Assembly (NCBI RefSeq): GCF_004522105.1
Contig: NZ_SPUJ01000003.1
Coordinates: 248,001 to 312,000 of the forward strand
DNA length: 64,000 bases
Origin: Nocardioides sp. 1609
Lineage (GTDB): Bacteria > Actinomycetota > Actinomycetes > Propionibacteriales > Nocardioidaceae
Direction: 5' to 3'
The position numbers and the translations under genes were made by a program. The notes beneath the pieces are model-generated. The model had not been told where the DNA came from. It made no database searches and worked only from the letters and a program-made list of their open reading frames with translations. Below, piece by piece: positions 54,174 through 62,995 of the stretch (position 1 is the stretch's first letter; each line of letters opens with the position of its first letter).

Positions 54174-55348
54174 GCGCGCCGGCGCTGCACGTCATGCGTC
54201 CCTGGCTCGGCGCGGCCGAGGCCGAGGCGGTCGCCGAGGTGCTCGCCTCCGGCTGGGTGGCGCAGGGACCGCGGGTGGCCGAGTTCGAGCGGCGCTTCGC
54301 CGTCGCGCAGCAGGCCGACCACGCGGTCGCCACGTCGAGCTGCACCAGCGCGCTCCACCTGGCCCTCCTGGTCGCCGGGGTCCGGCCCGGCGACGACGTC
54401 CTGGTGCCGTCGTTCTCCTTCGTCGCGACGGCCAACGCGCCGACCTACGTCGGGGCACGGCCGGTCTTCGTCGACGTCGACCCGGTGACCGGCAACCTCA
54501 CCGCCGCGGGCGTGCGGGCCGCGCTGACCCCGCGCACCACCGCGGTGGTCGCCGTCGACCAGGGCGGGGTGCCGGTCGACCTCACGGCGATCCGGGCCGT
54601 GTGCGACGACGTCGGCGGCCGGCACGTCGTGGTGGTCGAGGACGCCGCCTGCGGCGCCGGCTCGACCCTGCGTGGTCGACCCGTCGGGGCGGACGCCGAG
54701 GTCGCCGCCTGGTCGTTCCACCCGCGCAAGCTGCTCACCACCGGCGAGGGCGGCATGCTCACCACGGCGCACGCCGACTGGGCCCGGCGCGCCCGTCGCC
54801 TGCGCGAGCACGGCATGAGCGTCTCGGCCGCCGAGCGGCACGCGAGCGTGCTGGCGCCGCCCGAGGCCTACGACGAGGTCGGCTTCAACTACCGGATGAC
54901 CGACCTGCAGGCCGCGGTCGGCCTCGTGCAGCTGGCCAAGCTGCCCGCGATGGTCGCGCGCCGCCGGGAGCTCGCCGCCGCCTACACGGCCGCCGTCGCG
55001 GGGACTCCGGGGCTGCGCGCCGTCGCCGACCCGGCCTGGGGCACCTCGAACTTCCAGTCGTTCTGGGTCGAGGTCCTCGAGTCCCACGACACCGACCGCG
55101 ACGGCCTCCTCGTCCGGCTCGCGGACGCCGGCGTCTCGGCCCGGCGCGGCATCATGGCCGCCCACCGCCAGCCGGCCCACGCGGACGCCGCGGTCGCGCC
55201 CGGGGGGCTGCCGGTGACCGAGCGGCTGACCGACCGGACCCTGGTGCTGCCGCTCTTCCACGAGATGACCGAGGCCGAGCAGGCCCGGGTGGTCGACGTG
55301 CTCGTGACGCCCGACCGCACCCGGCAGAAGGTGGACGCGACGCGATGA
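54170..55348 (+). CDS. DegT/DnrJ/EryC1/StrS family sugar aminotransferase
   Basis: Predicted 392 aa PLP enzyme. Features are TSSCTSALHLALLVAGVRPG, VVVEDAACGAG, the PLP-binding Lys in WSFHPRKLLTTGEGG (near residue 185) and GFNYRMTDLQAAVG. It resembles PglE/PseC-type transaminases that add an amino group to keto-sugars. The neighbouring NeuD-like acetyltransferase would acetylate that amino group. It is joined to both neighbours by 4-bp overlaps. Confidence 0.9.
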   Translation: MSAPALHVMRPWLGAAEAEAVAEVLASGWVAQGPRVAEFERRFAVAQQADHAVATSSCTSALHLALLVAGVRPGDDVLVPSFSFVATANAPTYVGARPVFVDVDPVTGNLTAAGVRAALTPRTTAVVAVDQGGVPVDLTAIRAVCDDVGGRHVVVVEDAACGAGSTLRGRPVGADAEVAAWSFHPRKLLTTGEGGMLTTAHADWARRARRLREHGMSVSAAERHASVLAPPEAYDEVGFNYRMTDLQAAVGLVQLAKLPAMVARRRELAAAYTAAVAGTPGLRAVADPAWGTSNFQSFWVEVLESHDTDRDGLLVRLADAGVSARRGIMAAHRQPAHADAAVAPGGLPVTERLTDRTLVLPLFHEMTEAEQARVVDVLVTPDRTRQKVDATR

Positions 55349-56022
55349 GAGAGCTGCTGCTCGTGGGGGCGGGCGGCCTGGCACGTGAGGCCCTGGCGGT
55401 CGTCCGGCGACTCGACCGGCACGACGAGGTCTCGGTGCTGGACGACGACCCCCGCACGTGGGGGAGAAGGATCGGTGCCGGTGCCGGTGCCGGTATGGGT
55501 GCGGTCGTCGTGGGCGGGATCGAGGAGGTCGTCGACCGCCCGGACGCCGACCTCGTGATCTGCATCGGCAGCGGCACCGGCCGGCGCCGGGTCGCCGACC
55601 GGCTCGCCGACCTCGGCGTCACCGACGACCGCTACGCCACGATCCTCCACCCGTCCGTCGACGTGCCGCCCGGGTGCACGGTGGGCCCCGGCAGCATCCT
55701 GCTCGCGCAGGTGGTGCTCACCGCCGACGTCCTCGTCCGGCGCCACGTCGTGCTGATGCCGCACGTCACCCTCACCCACGACTGCCGGGTCGGCGACCTC
55801 GCGACCCTGTGCGCCGGCGTCACCCTCGGTGGCTCCGTGCTGGTCGGCGACGGCGCCTACCTCGGCATGGGCGCGACGGTCCGCGAGCGCCTCGTCGTCG
55901 GCGCCGGGGCGACGGTCGGCATGGGTGCCGTCGTCCTCGGCGACGTCCCGGCCGGCGAGGTGTGGGCCGGCGTCCCGGCCCGCCGTCTCGAGGTCCCCAC
56001 ACTCACAGGAGCGCACCGATGA
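55345..56022 (+). CDS. NeuD/PglD-family sugar O/N-acetyltransferase
   Basis: Predicted 225 aa. The N-terminal Rossmann-like part has LLLVGAGGLAREALAVV and the C-terminal left-handed beta-helix has hexapeptides such as CTVGPGSILLAQVVLT and CAGVTLGGSVLVGDGAYLG. A catalytic-type His is present near HVTLTHDC. Acetylates an amino-sugar made by the preceding aminotransferase. A GGTGCC microsatellite (55474-55491) makes a short GAGAGAG linker within it. Confidence 0.88.
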   Translation: MRELLLVGAGGLAREALAVVRRLDRHDEVSVLDDDPRTWGRRIGAGAGAGMGAVVVGGIEEVVDRPDADLVICIGSGTGRRRVADRLADLGVTDDRYATILHPSVDVPPGCTVGPGSILLAQVVLTADVLVRRHVVLMPHVTLTHDCRVGDLATLCAGVTLGGSVLVGDGAYLGMGATVRERLVVGAGATVGMGAVVLGDVPAGEVWAGVPARRLEVPTLTGAHR

Positions 56023-57161
56023 ACCAGCAGACGACCACCCCGATCCCGCTGGTCGACCTGGTCAGCCAGCAGGCCGAGGTCGCCGCCGAGGTGCGCGCCG
56101 GCCTCGACGACGTCCTCGCCGACTGCGCGTTCGTCGGTGGCCCGGTCGTCGGCGCGTTCGAGCGCGAGTACGCCGCCTACGTCGGCGCCGAGCACTGCGT
56201 CGGGGTCGCCAACGGCACCGACGCCCTCGAGCTGGCGCTGCGCGCCGTCGGGGTCGGGCGCGACGACGAGGTCGTGCTGCCCGCCAACACCTTCGTCGCG
56301 ACGGCCGAGGCCGTCTCCCGGCTGGGCGCGGTGCCGGTGCCGGTCGACGTCGACGACGAGCACCTGCTGATCGACCCGGCTGCGGTCCGACGTGCGGTCA
56401 CGTCCCGGACCCGCGCCCTGGTGCCGGTGCACCTGTTCGGTCAGTGCGCGCCGGTCGAGGAGCTCCTCGAGATCGGGCGCGACCTCGGCGTGCCGGTCGT
56501 GGAGGACGCCGCGCAGGCCCAGGGTGCGCGACGGCACGGCCGGCCCGCCGGGTCGCTCGGCGCCGCCGCGGCGACCAGCTTCTACCCGGGCAAGAACCTC
56601 GGGGCCGCCGGCGACGCCGGCGCGGTGACCACCGACGACGCCGAGGTCGCCCGGCTGGTGCGGATGGTCGCGGCCCACGGGTCGGAGCAGAAGTACGTCC
56701 ACGCCGAGATCGGGGTGAACTCGCGGCTCGACGCGGTGCAGGCCGTCGTCCTGCGCGCCAAGCTCGCCCGCCTCGAGGCCTGGAACGGCCGGCGCCGGCG
56801 GGCCGCGCTCCGCTACGACGCCCTGCTCGAGGGCGTCGCCGGCGTCCGGCGTCCCGCCGAGGCGCCGGGCAACCACCACGTCTGGCACCTCTACGTCGTC
56901 CGCGTCGCCGACCGCGACCGGGTGCTGTCGCAGCTGCAGGCGGCCGGGATCGGCGCCGGGATCCACTACCCGACACCCGTGCACCGGACCGGGGCCTACG
57001 CCGGGCTGGGCCTGCCCGCCGGCAGCTTCCCGGTGACCGAGCGCGCCGCCGGGGAGATCCTGTCGCTGCCGATGTACCCGCACCTCACCGCCGAGGACCA
57101 GGAGCGGGTGGTCTCGGTGCTGGCCGCCGCCGTCCGGGCACCCGTCGGAGCCCACCGGTGA
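56019..57161 (+). CDS. DegT/DnrJ/EryC1/StrS family sugar aminotransferase (WbpE/QdtB-like)
   Basis: Predicted 380 aa. IPLVDLVSQQAEVAAEVR at the N-terminus, CVGVANGTDALELALRAVGVG, VVEDAAQAQGA, PLP Lys in ATSFYPGKNLGAAGDAG and YVHAEIGVNSRLDAVQAVVL. It resembles WbpE and QdtB/FdtB, which transaminate 3-keto sugars. With the oxidoreductase at 52075 and the WbpD-like acetyltransferase at 45506 it would make a 3-acetamido sugar. Four-bp overlaps on both sides. Confidence 0.9.
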   Translation: MNQQTTTPIPLVDLVSQQAEVAAEVRAGLDDVLADCAFVGGPVVGAFEREYAAYVGAEHCVGVANGTDALELALRAVGVGRDDEVVLPANTFVATAEAVSRLGAVPVPVDVDDEHLLIDPAAVRRAVTSRTRALVPVHLFGQCAPVEELLEIGRDLGVPVVEDAAQAQGARRHGRPAGSLGAAAATSFYPGKNLGAAGDAGAVTTDDAEVARLVRMVAAHGSEQKYVHAEIGVNSRLDAVQAVVLRAKLARLEAWNGRRRRAALRYDALLEGVAGVRRPAEAPGNHHVWHLYVVRVADRDRVLSQLQAAGIGAGIHYPTPVHRTGAYAGLGLPAGSFPVTERAAGEILSLPMYPHLTAEDQERVVSVLAAAVRAPVGAHR

Positions 57162-58678
57162 CGTCACCCTCGACCGGGCCCACGACCGGACCCACGACGG
57201 GCGGCCCACCGCAGCCGCAGCCGGAGCCGGCGGCGGCCGCCGGCCGCGCGCTCGCGTGGAGCCTCGCCAACACCGTCGTCGCCCGGGTCGGGACGATGGC
57301 GGTCGGCGTGGTCCTGGCGCGGCTCCTCGGGCCCGCCGAGTTCGGCACCTACGCGGTCGCGTTCGTGGCCCTGGTCGCGCTGCTGAGCTTCAACGAGCTC
57401 GGCGTCAGTCTCGCCATCGTCCGCTGGCCCGACGACCCGGTCGCCATCGCACCGACGGTCACCGCCGTCTCGGTCCTCACCAGCCTCGCCCTCACCGGAG
57501 CCGCCTGGGTGGCCGCGCCGTGGTTCGCGGAGGCGATGGGAGACCCCGGTGCCACCGGCGTGGTCCGGCTGCTGAGCCTGTGCGTGCTCGTCAACGGCGT
57601 GGTCGCGACACCGGCCGCCCTGCTGCAGCGCGCCTTCCGGCAGGACCAGCGGATGGTCGCCGACCAGGTCAACGTGTGGGTCGGCGCCGGCGTCTCGGTC
57701 GGCCTCGCGGTCGCCGGGTGCGGCGCTTGGTCGCTCGCCTACGGGCGGCTGGCCGGGTCGCTGCTGTCCGCGGTGCTGCTGGTGCGCTACTCGCCGCTCC
57801 CGCTCCGTGTGGGGCTCGACCGCGACCACCTGCGCGGGCTGCTGGCCTTCGGGCTGCCGCTGGCCGGGGCGAGCGTCGTCGTCTTCGTGGTCGGGTTCGT
57901 CGACCAGCTCGTCGTCGGGATGGTGCTCGGCCCGGTGCTGCTCGGCTACTACGTCCTGGCCGTCAACCTCGCCGGCTGGCCGGTCTCGATGTTCTCCCAG
58001 CCGCTGCGCAGCGTGGCGCCGGCGCTGTTCTCGCGGCTGCGGCACGACCCCGACCGGATGCGGGGCGACCTGCAGCGCGTGCTCCGCCCGCTCGCGGTGG
58101 TGTCGGTGCCGCTGTGCGGGCTGCTGGCCGTGGCCGCCGAGCCGGTCGTCCGGTTCGTCTACGGTGCCCCGTGGGCGCCCGCCGCCGAGGCGCTGCGGTG
58201 GCTCGCGGTGCTCGCCGCGGTCAGGATCCTGACCGAGCTCGCCTACGACTACCTCGTCGTCCTCGGCCGCTCCCGTGCCCTGCTGGCGCTGCAGTGCGCC
58301 TGGATCGTCGCGCTGGTGCCGGCGGTGTGGCTCGGCGTCCGGCTCGACGGGATCGGGGGCGCGGCGCTCGCGCTCGCGGCGGTCGGCGTCCTGGTCGGGC
58401 TGCCCCTCTACCTCCGCGAGCTGCACCGGGCCGGCGTCGAGGTGACCGGGCTGGGTCGCGCGGTGCGGCCGGCGTTGCTGCTGACGGCCGCGGTGGCCTC
58501 CGCGGCCGCGCTGGTCGTCGGGCTCGGGGCCGGCGACCTCGTCACCCTCGCCGGGTGCGGCACCGGTGCGGCCGTGGCCGTCGCGGCGGTCCTCTGGCGC
58601 CACCGCGGCGACCTCGACGTCGTCCGCGGACCCCGCGTCCCGCGGACCCACCGGCTCAGCACCGCCGGACGTGGTTGA
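57158..58678 (+). CDS. Oligosaccharide flippase (Wzx/MATE-like)
   Basis: Predicted 506 aa with about 14 hydrophobic helices; the N-terminal region carries VLARLLGPAEFGTYAVAFV, the usual flippase start after helix 1. It would move lipid-linked repeat units across the membrane. A Pro/Thr-rich 30-residue N-terminal extension precedes the first helix. GTG 57158 overlaps the aminotransferase by 4 bp. The stop overlaps the next gene by 8 bp (GTGGTTGA). Confidence 0.9.
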   Translation: MTSPSTGPTTGPTTGGPPQPQPEPAAAAGRALAWSLANTVVARVGTMAVGVVLARLLGPAEFGTYAVAFVALVALLSFNELGVSLAIVRWPDDPVAIAPTVTAVSVLTSLALTGAAWVAAPWFAEAMGDPGATGVVRLLSLCVLVNGVVATPAALLQRAFRQDQRMVADQVNVWVGAGVSVGLAVAGCGAWSLAYGRLAGSLLSAVLLVRYSPLPLRVGLDRDHLRGLLAFGLPLAGASVVVFVVGFVDQLVVGMVLGPVLLGYYVLAVNLAGWPVSMFSQPLRSVAPALFSRLRHDPDRMRGDLQRVLRPLAVVSVPLCGLLAVAAEPVVRFVYGAPWAPAAEALRWLAVLAAVRILTELAYDYLVVLGRSRALLALQCAWIVALVPAVWLGVRLDGIGGAALALAAVGVLVGLPLYLRELHRAGVEVTGLGRAVRPALLLTAAVASAAALVVGLGAGDLVTLAGCGTGAAVAVAAVLWRHRGDLDVVRGPRVPRTHRLSTAGRG

Positions 58679-61100
58679 CGTGCGCGTCCTCGTCTACCCC
58701 CACGACCTGTCCGTCGGCGGCAGCCAGCTCAACGCGGTCGAGCTTGCCGCGGCCGTCCGCGACCGCGGGCACGACGTCCTGGTGCACGGCGTGCCCGGCC
58801 CCCTGGTCGAGCGGGTGCACGAGCTCGGCCTGGAGTTCGTCGCCTCGGCGCCGGTCGGACGCCGCCCCACGCACGGCGTCGTGGCCTCGCTGGCCCGGCT
58901 GGCGGTGGAGCGGGAGATCGACGTCCTGCACGGCTACGAGTGGCCGCCCGGGCTCGAGTGCCACCTGGCCGCCCTCCGCAGCCCGGCCGTGGCCGTGACC
59001 ACCGTGATGTCGATGGCGGTGGCGCCGTTCCTGCCGCGCACGTCGCACCTGGTGGTCGGGACCGAGCAGATCGCCGCCCACGAGCGCGCCCGCGGCCGGC
59101 GCCGGACCTCGCTCCTGGAGCCGCCGGTCGACCTGGCGGTCAACGGTCCCGGCGTCCCGCTCGACCTCGCCGGCTTCCGGGCCCGGTGGGGGCTCGACGA
59201 CGGCCGTCCGACGGTCGTCCTGGTGACCCGGCTCGCCCGGCAGCTCAAGCGCGAGGGGGTGGTCCTGGCCCTCGAGGCGATCTCCCGGGTCGCGCGCACG
59301 ACGCCGGCCCGGCTCCTCCTCGTCGGCGACGGCGAGTGCCGGGCCGAGGTCCAGGCCATCGCCGACGGCGTCGATCGGGTCCACGGGCCGGGCACCGTCG
59401 TCCTCACCGGCGAGCTCGCCGACCCCCGCCCGGCGTACGCCGTGGCCGACGTGGCGCTCGGCATGGGCGGCTCGGCACTGCGCGCCATGGCGTTCGGGGC
59501 GCCGCTGGTGGTGCTCGGCGAGGGCGGCTACGTCGCGCCCCTGACCGAGCAGACCCTGCCCGGGTTCCTCTGGCGCGGCTGGTACGGGTACGGCCCCGGC
59601 GGCACCGCGACCCCGGCCGAGGTGCTCGCCGACCTCCTGACCGGCCTGCTCACCGACCCCGCTCGCCGGGCCACGGCGGGTGCGCTCGGCCGCCGCGTCG
59701 TCGAGGACCGCTTCTCCCTGGTCGCCGCAGCCCGTCGCCAGGAGGCGGTCTACGAGGCGGCGCTGGCCGACCGGCCGTCGTCACCGGCGACGGTGGGTGC
59801 CTCGGTCCGGGCGACCGGCGAGTACGCCGCCCACCACCTGCGGCGTCGCGCGCGCCGGATCGCCGGGGGCCGCGCCACCGAGGACTTCAACGCCAGCCCC
59901 CTGGCCCGCGACGGTCGGGCGCCGGCGGGTGGCGGCGCCGTCCTCTGGTTCGCCGGCGCCTCCTGGGACGCGGTCGCCGGCACGGACCGGCACCTCGCGA
60001 CCGCCGTGGCCCGGGACCGGACGGTCGTCTGGGTCGACCCGCCGATGTCGTTCGTCGCCCGGCGCCGCCGGGGCGTCGACGTCGCCCCGGTGACCGAGCC
60101 GTGGCCGGGCGTCGTCCGGGTCAACACCGTCGTGGTGCCGGGGGTGAGCCGCCCCGGGCTGCGTCGGGTCACCCGGTCGCTCGCGGCGCGGCACGCCGCG
60201 CACGTCGTCCGACGGCGCGGGCTCGACGTCGACGTGGTCGTGGCCAGCGACCCCGAGCAGACGCTGCCCCGGCGCGCCGGCCGCGCCGTCCGGGTCTACT
60301 TCGAGACCGACGACTTCGTGGCGGGGGCCGCGCTGCTGGGCACCGACGCCGGGCACGCCGAGCGCCGCCGCCGGACCAACGTGCGGCGCAGCGACGTCGT
60401 CCTCGCGGTGACCGCGGAGCTGGCCGAGCACCTCGCCGCTCTGGGGGCGCGGGTCCGGGTGCTGCCCAACGGCGCGGACGCCGAGCACTACCGCGACGTC
60501 GACGGCATCGCGGTGGCCGACGAGGTGACCCTGGACCGTCCGGTGGCCGGCGTCGTCGGCCAGCTCAACGACCGGCTCGACCTGGACGCGCTCGACGCGG
60601 TCGCCGGCACCGGGTCCCGGTTGCTGCTCCTCGGGCCGCGCTACGAGCAGGACCCCGTCACCCGCCGCCGGCTCGACGCCCTCATCGCCCACCCCAACGT
60701 GCAGTGGGTCGACCGCCAGCCCTTCGCGCGGCTGCCGGCGTTCATGTCCGCGATCGACGTCGGGCTGACGCCGTACGCCGTGACCGAGTTCAACCGCGGC
60801 AGCCACCCCCTCAAGACCTTGGAGTACCTCGCCGCCGGACGCAGCGTCGTGTCGACCGACCTGCCGGCGTCGCGCGCCCTCGGCGAGGAGCTCGTCACCG
60901 TGGCGACGTCCCCGGCCGGCTTCGCCGCGGCCACGGTGCGCCAGCTCGCCGAGGCGGGGCCCGGACGTGGCGGGCCGGCGGCGTCGGGGCGCCGGGCCTT
61001 CGCGATGCAGCACTCCTGGACCGCGCGGGCCGGCGAGCTGCTCGCCATCTGTCACGACGTGCGGTGCGGCCGCGCCGGAGCCCGCGGGACGACGTCATGA
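58671..61100 (+). CDS. Two-domain glycosyltransferase fusion
   Basis: Predicted 809 aa with two GT-B units. Unit 1 (about residues 1-370) begins VRVLVYPHDLSVGGSQLNAVELA and has LVTRLARQLKREGVVLALEA and ALRAMAFGAPLVVLGEGG. A linker at about 380-430 precedes unit 2, which starts AVLWFAGASWDAVAGTDRHLA and ends SHPLKTLEYLAAGRSVVSTDLPA. Unit 2 resembles the FAD-like WsaF/TuaH group. One polypeptide could add two sugars in sequence. GTG 58680 (MRVLVYPHD) is an alternative start. It overlaps the flippase by 8 bp and the next gene by 4 bp. Confidence 0.85.
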   Translation: MVDVRVLVYPHDLSVGGSQLNAVELAAAVRDRGHDVLVHGVPGPLVERVHELGLEFVASAPVGRRPTHGVVASLARLAVEREIDVLHGYEWPPGLECHLAALRSPAVAVTTVMSMAVAPFLPRTSHLVVGTEQIAAHERARGRRRTSLLEPPVDLAVNGPGVPLDLAGFRARWGLDDGRPTVVLVTRLARQLKREGVVLALEAISRVARTTPARLLLVGDGECRAEVQAIADGVDRVHGPGTVVLTGELADPRPAYAVADVALGMGGSALRAMAFGAPLVVLGEGGYVAPLTEQTLPGFLWRGWYGYGPGGTATPAEVLADLLTGLLTDPARRATAGALGRRVVEDRFSLVAAARRQEAVYEAALADRPSSPATVGASVRATGEYAAHHLRRRARRIAGGRATEDFNASPLARDGRAPAGGGAVLWFAGASWDAVAGTDRHLATAVARDRTVVWVDPPMSFVARRRRGVDVAPVTEPWPGVVRVNTVVVPGVSRPGLRRVTRSLAARHAAHVVRRRGLDVDVVVASDPEQTLPRRAGRAVRVYFETDDFVAGAALLGTDAGHAERRRRTNVRRSDVVLAVTAELAEHLAALGARVRVLPNGADAEHYRDVDGIAVADEVTLDRPVAGVVGQLNDRLDLDALDAVAGTGSRLLLLGPRYEQDPVTRRRLDALIAHPNVQWVDRQPFARLPAFMSAIDVGLTPYAVTEFNRGSHPLKTLEYLAAGRSVVSTDLPASRALGEELVTVATSPAGFAAATVRQLAEAGPGRGGPAASGRRAFAMQHSWTARAGELLAICHDVRCGRAGARGTTS

Positions 61101-62995
61101 CCCACACCGTGGCCCGGGGTGCCGGCTTCGCCGTGGTGAGCGCGGCCGACCAGGCGCACGCGGCCGAGCTGGCGGCCCTCGTGCGCGGCCGGCGCGACGG
61201 CGTCGTGTCGGTCCTCGCGCCCGCGACGTACCTGGTGCGGTGGGGAGCGCTCGCTGCCGACCGGCGCGACGACGACGGTCCCCTCGTGACCGTGCGGGGC
61301 GCGCGTGGCCGGGCCCGGGACCTCGGGCCGGACGACGTCCGCGACCTGCTCGCCGAGCCGTGCCAGGGCCAGGTCGACGAGGCCGGCGACACGGCCCGGC
61401 TGAGCGAGGTGCTGCCGCCGTTCGCCGCCGTGGGCGTCGTGGGCGGGGAGGTCGTCGTCCGGGTCGACTGGCTGGGGTTCCGCCACGTCCACGTGACCCG
61501 CGGCGCCGGTTGGGCAGCGGCGTCGTCCTCGGCCGGCGTGCTCGGCGCGCTGCGTGGCGAGGGCCTCGACCGGGAGGCCCTGGCGTCCCAGGCCCAGCTC
61601 GGCTGGCAGACGGGGTCGCGCACCTGGCAGGCGGGCGTCCGGCGGCTCGGCCCGGGGGAGCGCGCGGCACTCGCGGGCGGCCGGCTGCGCTGTCGCGGGC
61701 CGCGCGACCCGAGGGGTGTGACGACGACGTCGAGCACGGGGACGGCGCCGGAGAGGGTCGCGGCCGGCCTGCTGCGCGCGTCGGTGGCGTCGTTCCTCGA
61801 CGAGCACCCGGACGCGATCCTCCAGCTGACCGGCGGCCTCGACTCCCGCATCCTGCTGGCGGCGGTGCCGCCGCGACGGCGCCCGGAGCTGGAGGCGCTC
61901 ACCCTCGTCGTCCCCGGGTCGCCGGACGCCGCGATCGCGGGCCGGATCGCCCGCGAGCAGGGCATGCGACACCAGCTCCTCCATCTCGACGGCCTCGACG
62001 CGCTGACACCGGCCGAGGCGTGGGCCCAGGTCCGCGAGGCGGCCCAGCGGGTCGACGGCGCCGCCGACCCGCTGGGCCTCGCCGTGCTGCTCTGGGCCGA
62101 GCGTGGCCTGCCGGCGCGACCGCGGTTGGCGGGACTGGGCGGCGAGGTGGCCCGGGGGTTCTACTACGTCGGCCCGCCGCTCCCGCTGCGGGTGACGCCG
62201 GCTCTCGCGGGCGCCCTGACCCGCTGGCGTCTGACGCCCAACGAGCGGGTCGATCCCGGGGCGTTCGTGCCCGGGCTCGCCGAGGCTGCCGCCGCGCAGG
62301 TCGCCGACGACGTCCACGCCGCCCTCGCCGCGACCGGCCGGCCGTGGTGGCCGGCGACCGACGAGCTCTACCTGTGGGAGCGGATGGGCCGGTGGGCCGG
62401 GGTGCTCGCCTCCGCGACCTGCGCCGACCGCACGACCGTGAACCCGATGCTCGACCGCGCCTTCGTCGACCTGGCCCGCTCGGTGGCTCCGTCGGCGAAG
62501 CAGAACATGCGTCTGCTGAGCCGCATCCTGGTCGAGCTCGACCCCGCTCTCGCCCTCATCGGGCTCGACCACCGACCGCCCCCCGTCGCGTACGCGACCC
62601 GCACGTGGCGCGGCTCGGCCGCCCTGGCGGCCACCCAGGCCCGGCGGGTGACCGGCAAGGTGGCGCAGCGGGTGCACGGCAGCACCCGCCCGCCGGCCGG
62701 TGGTGAGGCGCTCAGGGCGTTGGTGCTGGAGCACTGGCGCGCGGAGCCCGGCCTGCTCGACCCCGCCCGCTCGCTCGGCGTCCTGCGGGAGGAGTGGCTC
62801 GACGCGGTCGCGGCCGGGCAGGTCCGCCCCGCCGCCACGACGGTGTCGTTCCTGGTGAACCTGCTCAGCGCGCTCGAGGAGCAGGCGGGCGGCTCGGGCC
62901 GGCCGGGTCAGAGCGGGACGAGCCGGGTGCCGCAGCCGAGCACGGCGGGCCGCGACGAGGGGCGCAGCAGCGCCCGGACGGAGGCCCGGGACTGA
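61097..62995 (+). CDS. Asparagine-synthase-like protein lacking the glutaminase Cys
   Basis: Predicted 632 aa. The C-terminal half has the ATP-pyrophosphatase P-loop LTGGLDSRILLAAV (near residue 245) and later LGGEVARGFYY and NPMLDRAF. Family members hydrolysing glutamine start with Cys2, but this begins MTHTVARG, so no glutaminase activity is expected and ammonia or another amine would be the nucleophile. In polysaccharide loci such proteins may amidate a sugar acid. The last 88 bp overlap the opposite-strand glycosyltransferase. Confidence 0.82.
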   Translation: MTHTVARGAGFAVVSAADQAHAAELAALVRGRRDGVVSVLAPATYLVRWGALAADRRDDDGPLVTVRGARGRARDLGPDDVRDLLAEPCQGQVDEAGDTARLSEVLPPFAAVGVVGGEVVVRVDWLGFRHVHVTRGAGWAAASSSAGVLGALRGEGLDREALASQAQLGWQTGSRTWQAGVRRLGPGERAALAGGRLRCRGPRDPRGVTTTSSTGTAPERVAAGLLRASVASFLDEHPDAILQLTGGLDSRILLAAVPPRRRPELEALTLVVPGSPDAAIAGRIAREQGMRHQLLHLDGLDALTPAEAWAQVREAAQRVDGAADPLGLAVLLWAERGLPARPRLAGLGGEVARGFYYVGPPLPLRVTPALAGALTRWRLTPNERVDPGAFVPGLAEAAAAQVADDVHAALAATGRPWWPATDELYLWERMGRWAGVLASATCADRTTVNPMLDRAFVDLARSVAPSAKQNMRLLSRILVELDPALALIGLDHRPPPVAYATRTWRGSAALAATQARRVTGKVAQRVHGSTRPPAGGEALRALVLEHWRAEPGLLDPARSLGVLREEWLDAVAAGQVRPAATTVSFLVNLLSALEEQAGGSGRPGQSGTSRVPQPSTAGRDEGRSSARTEARD

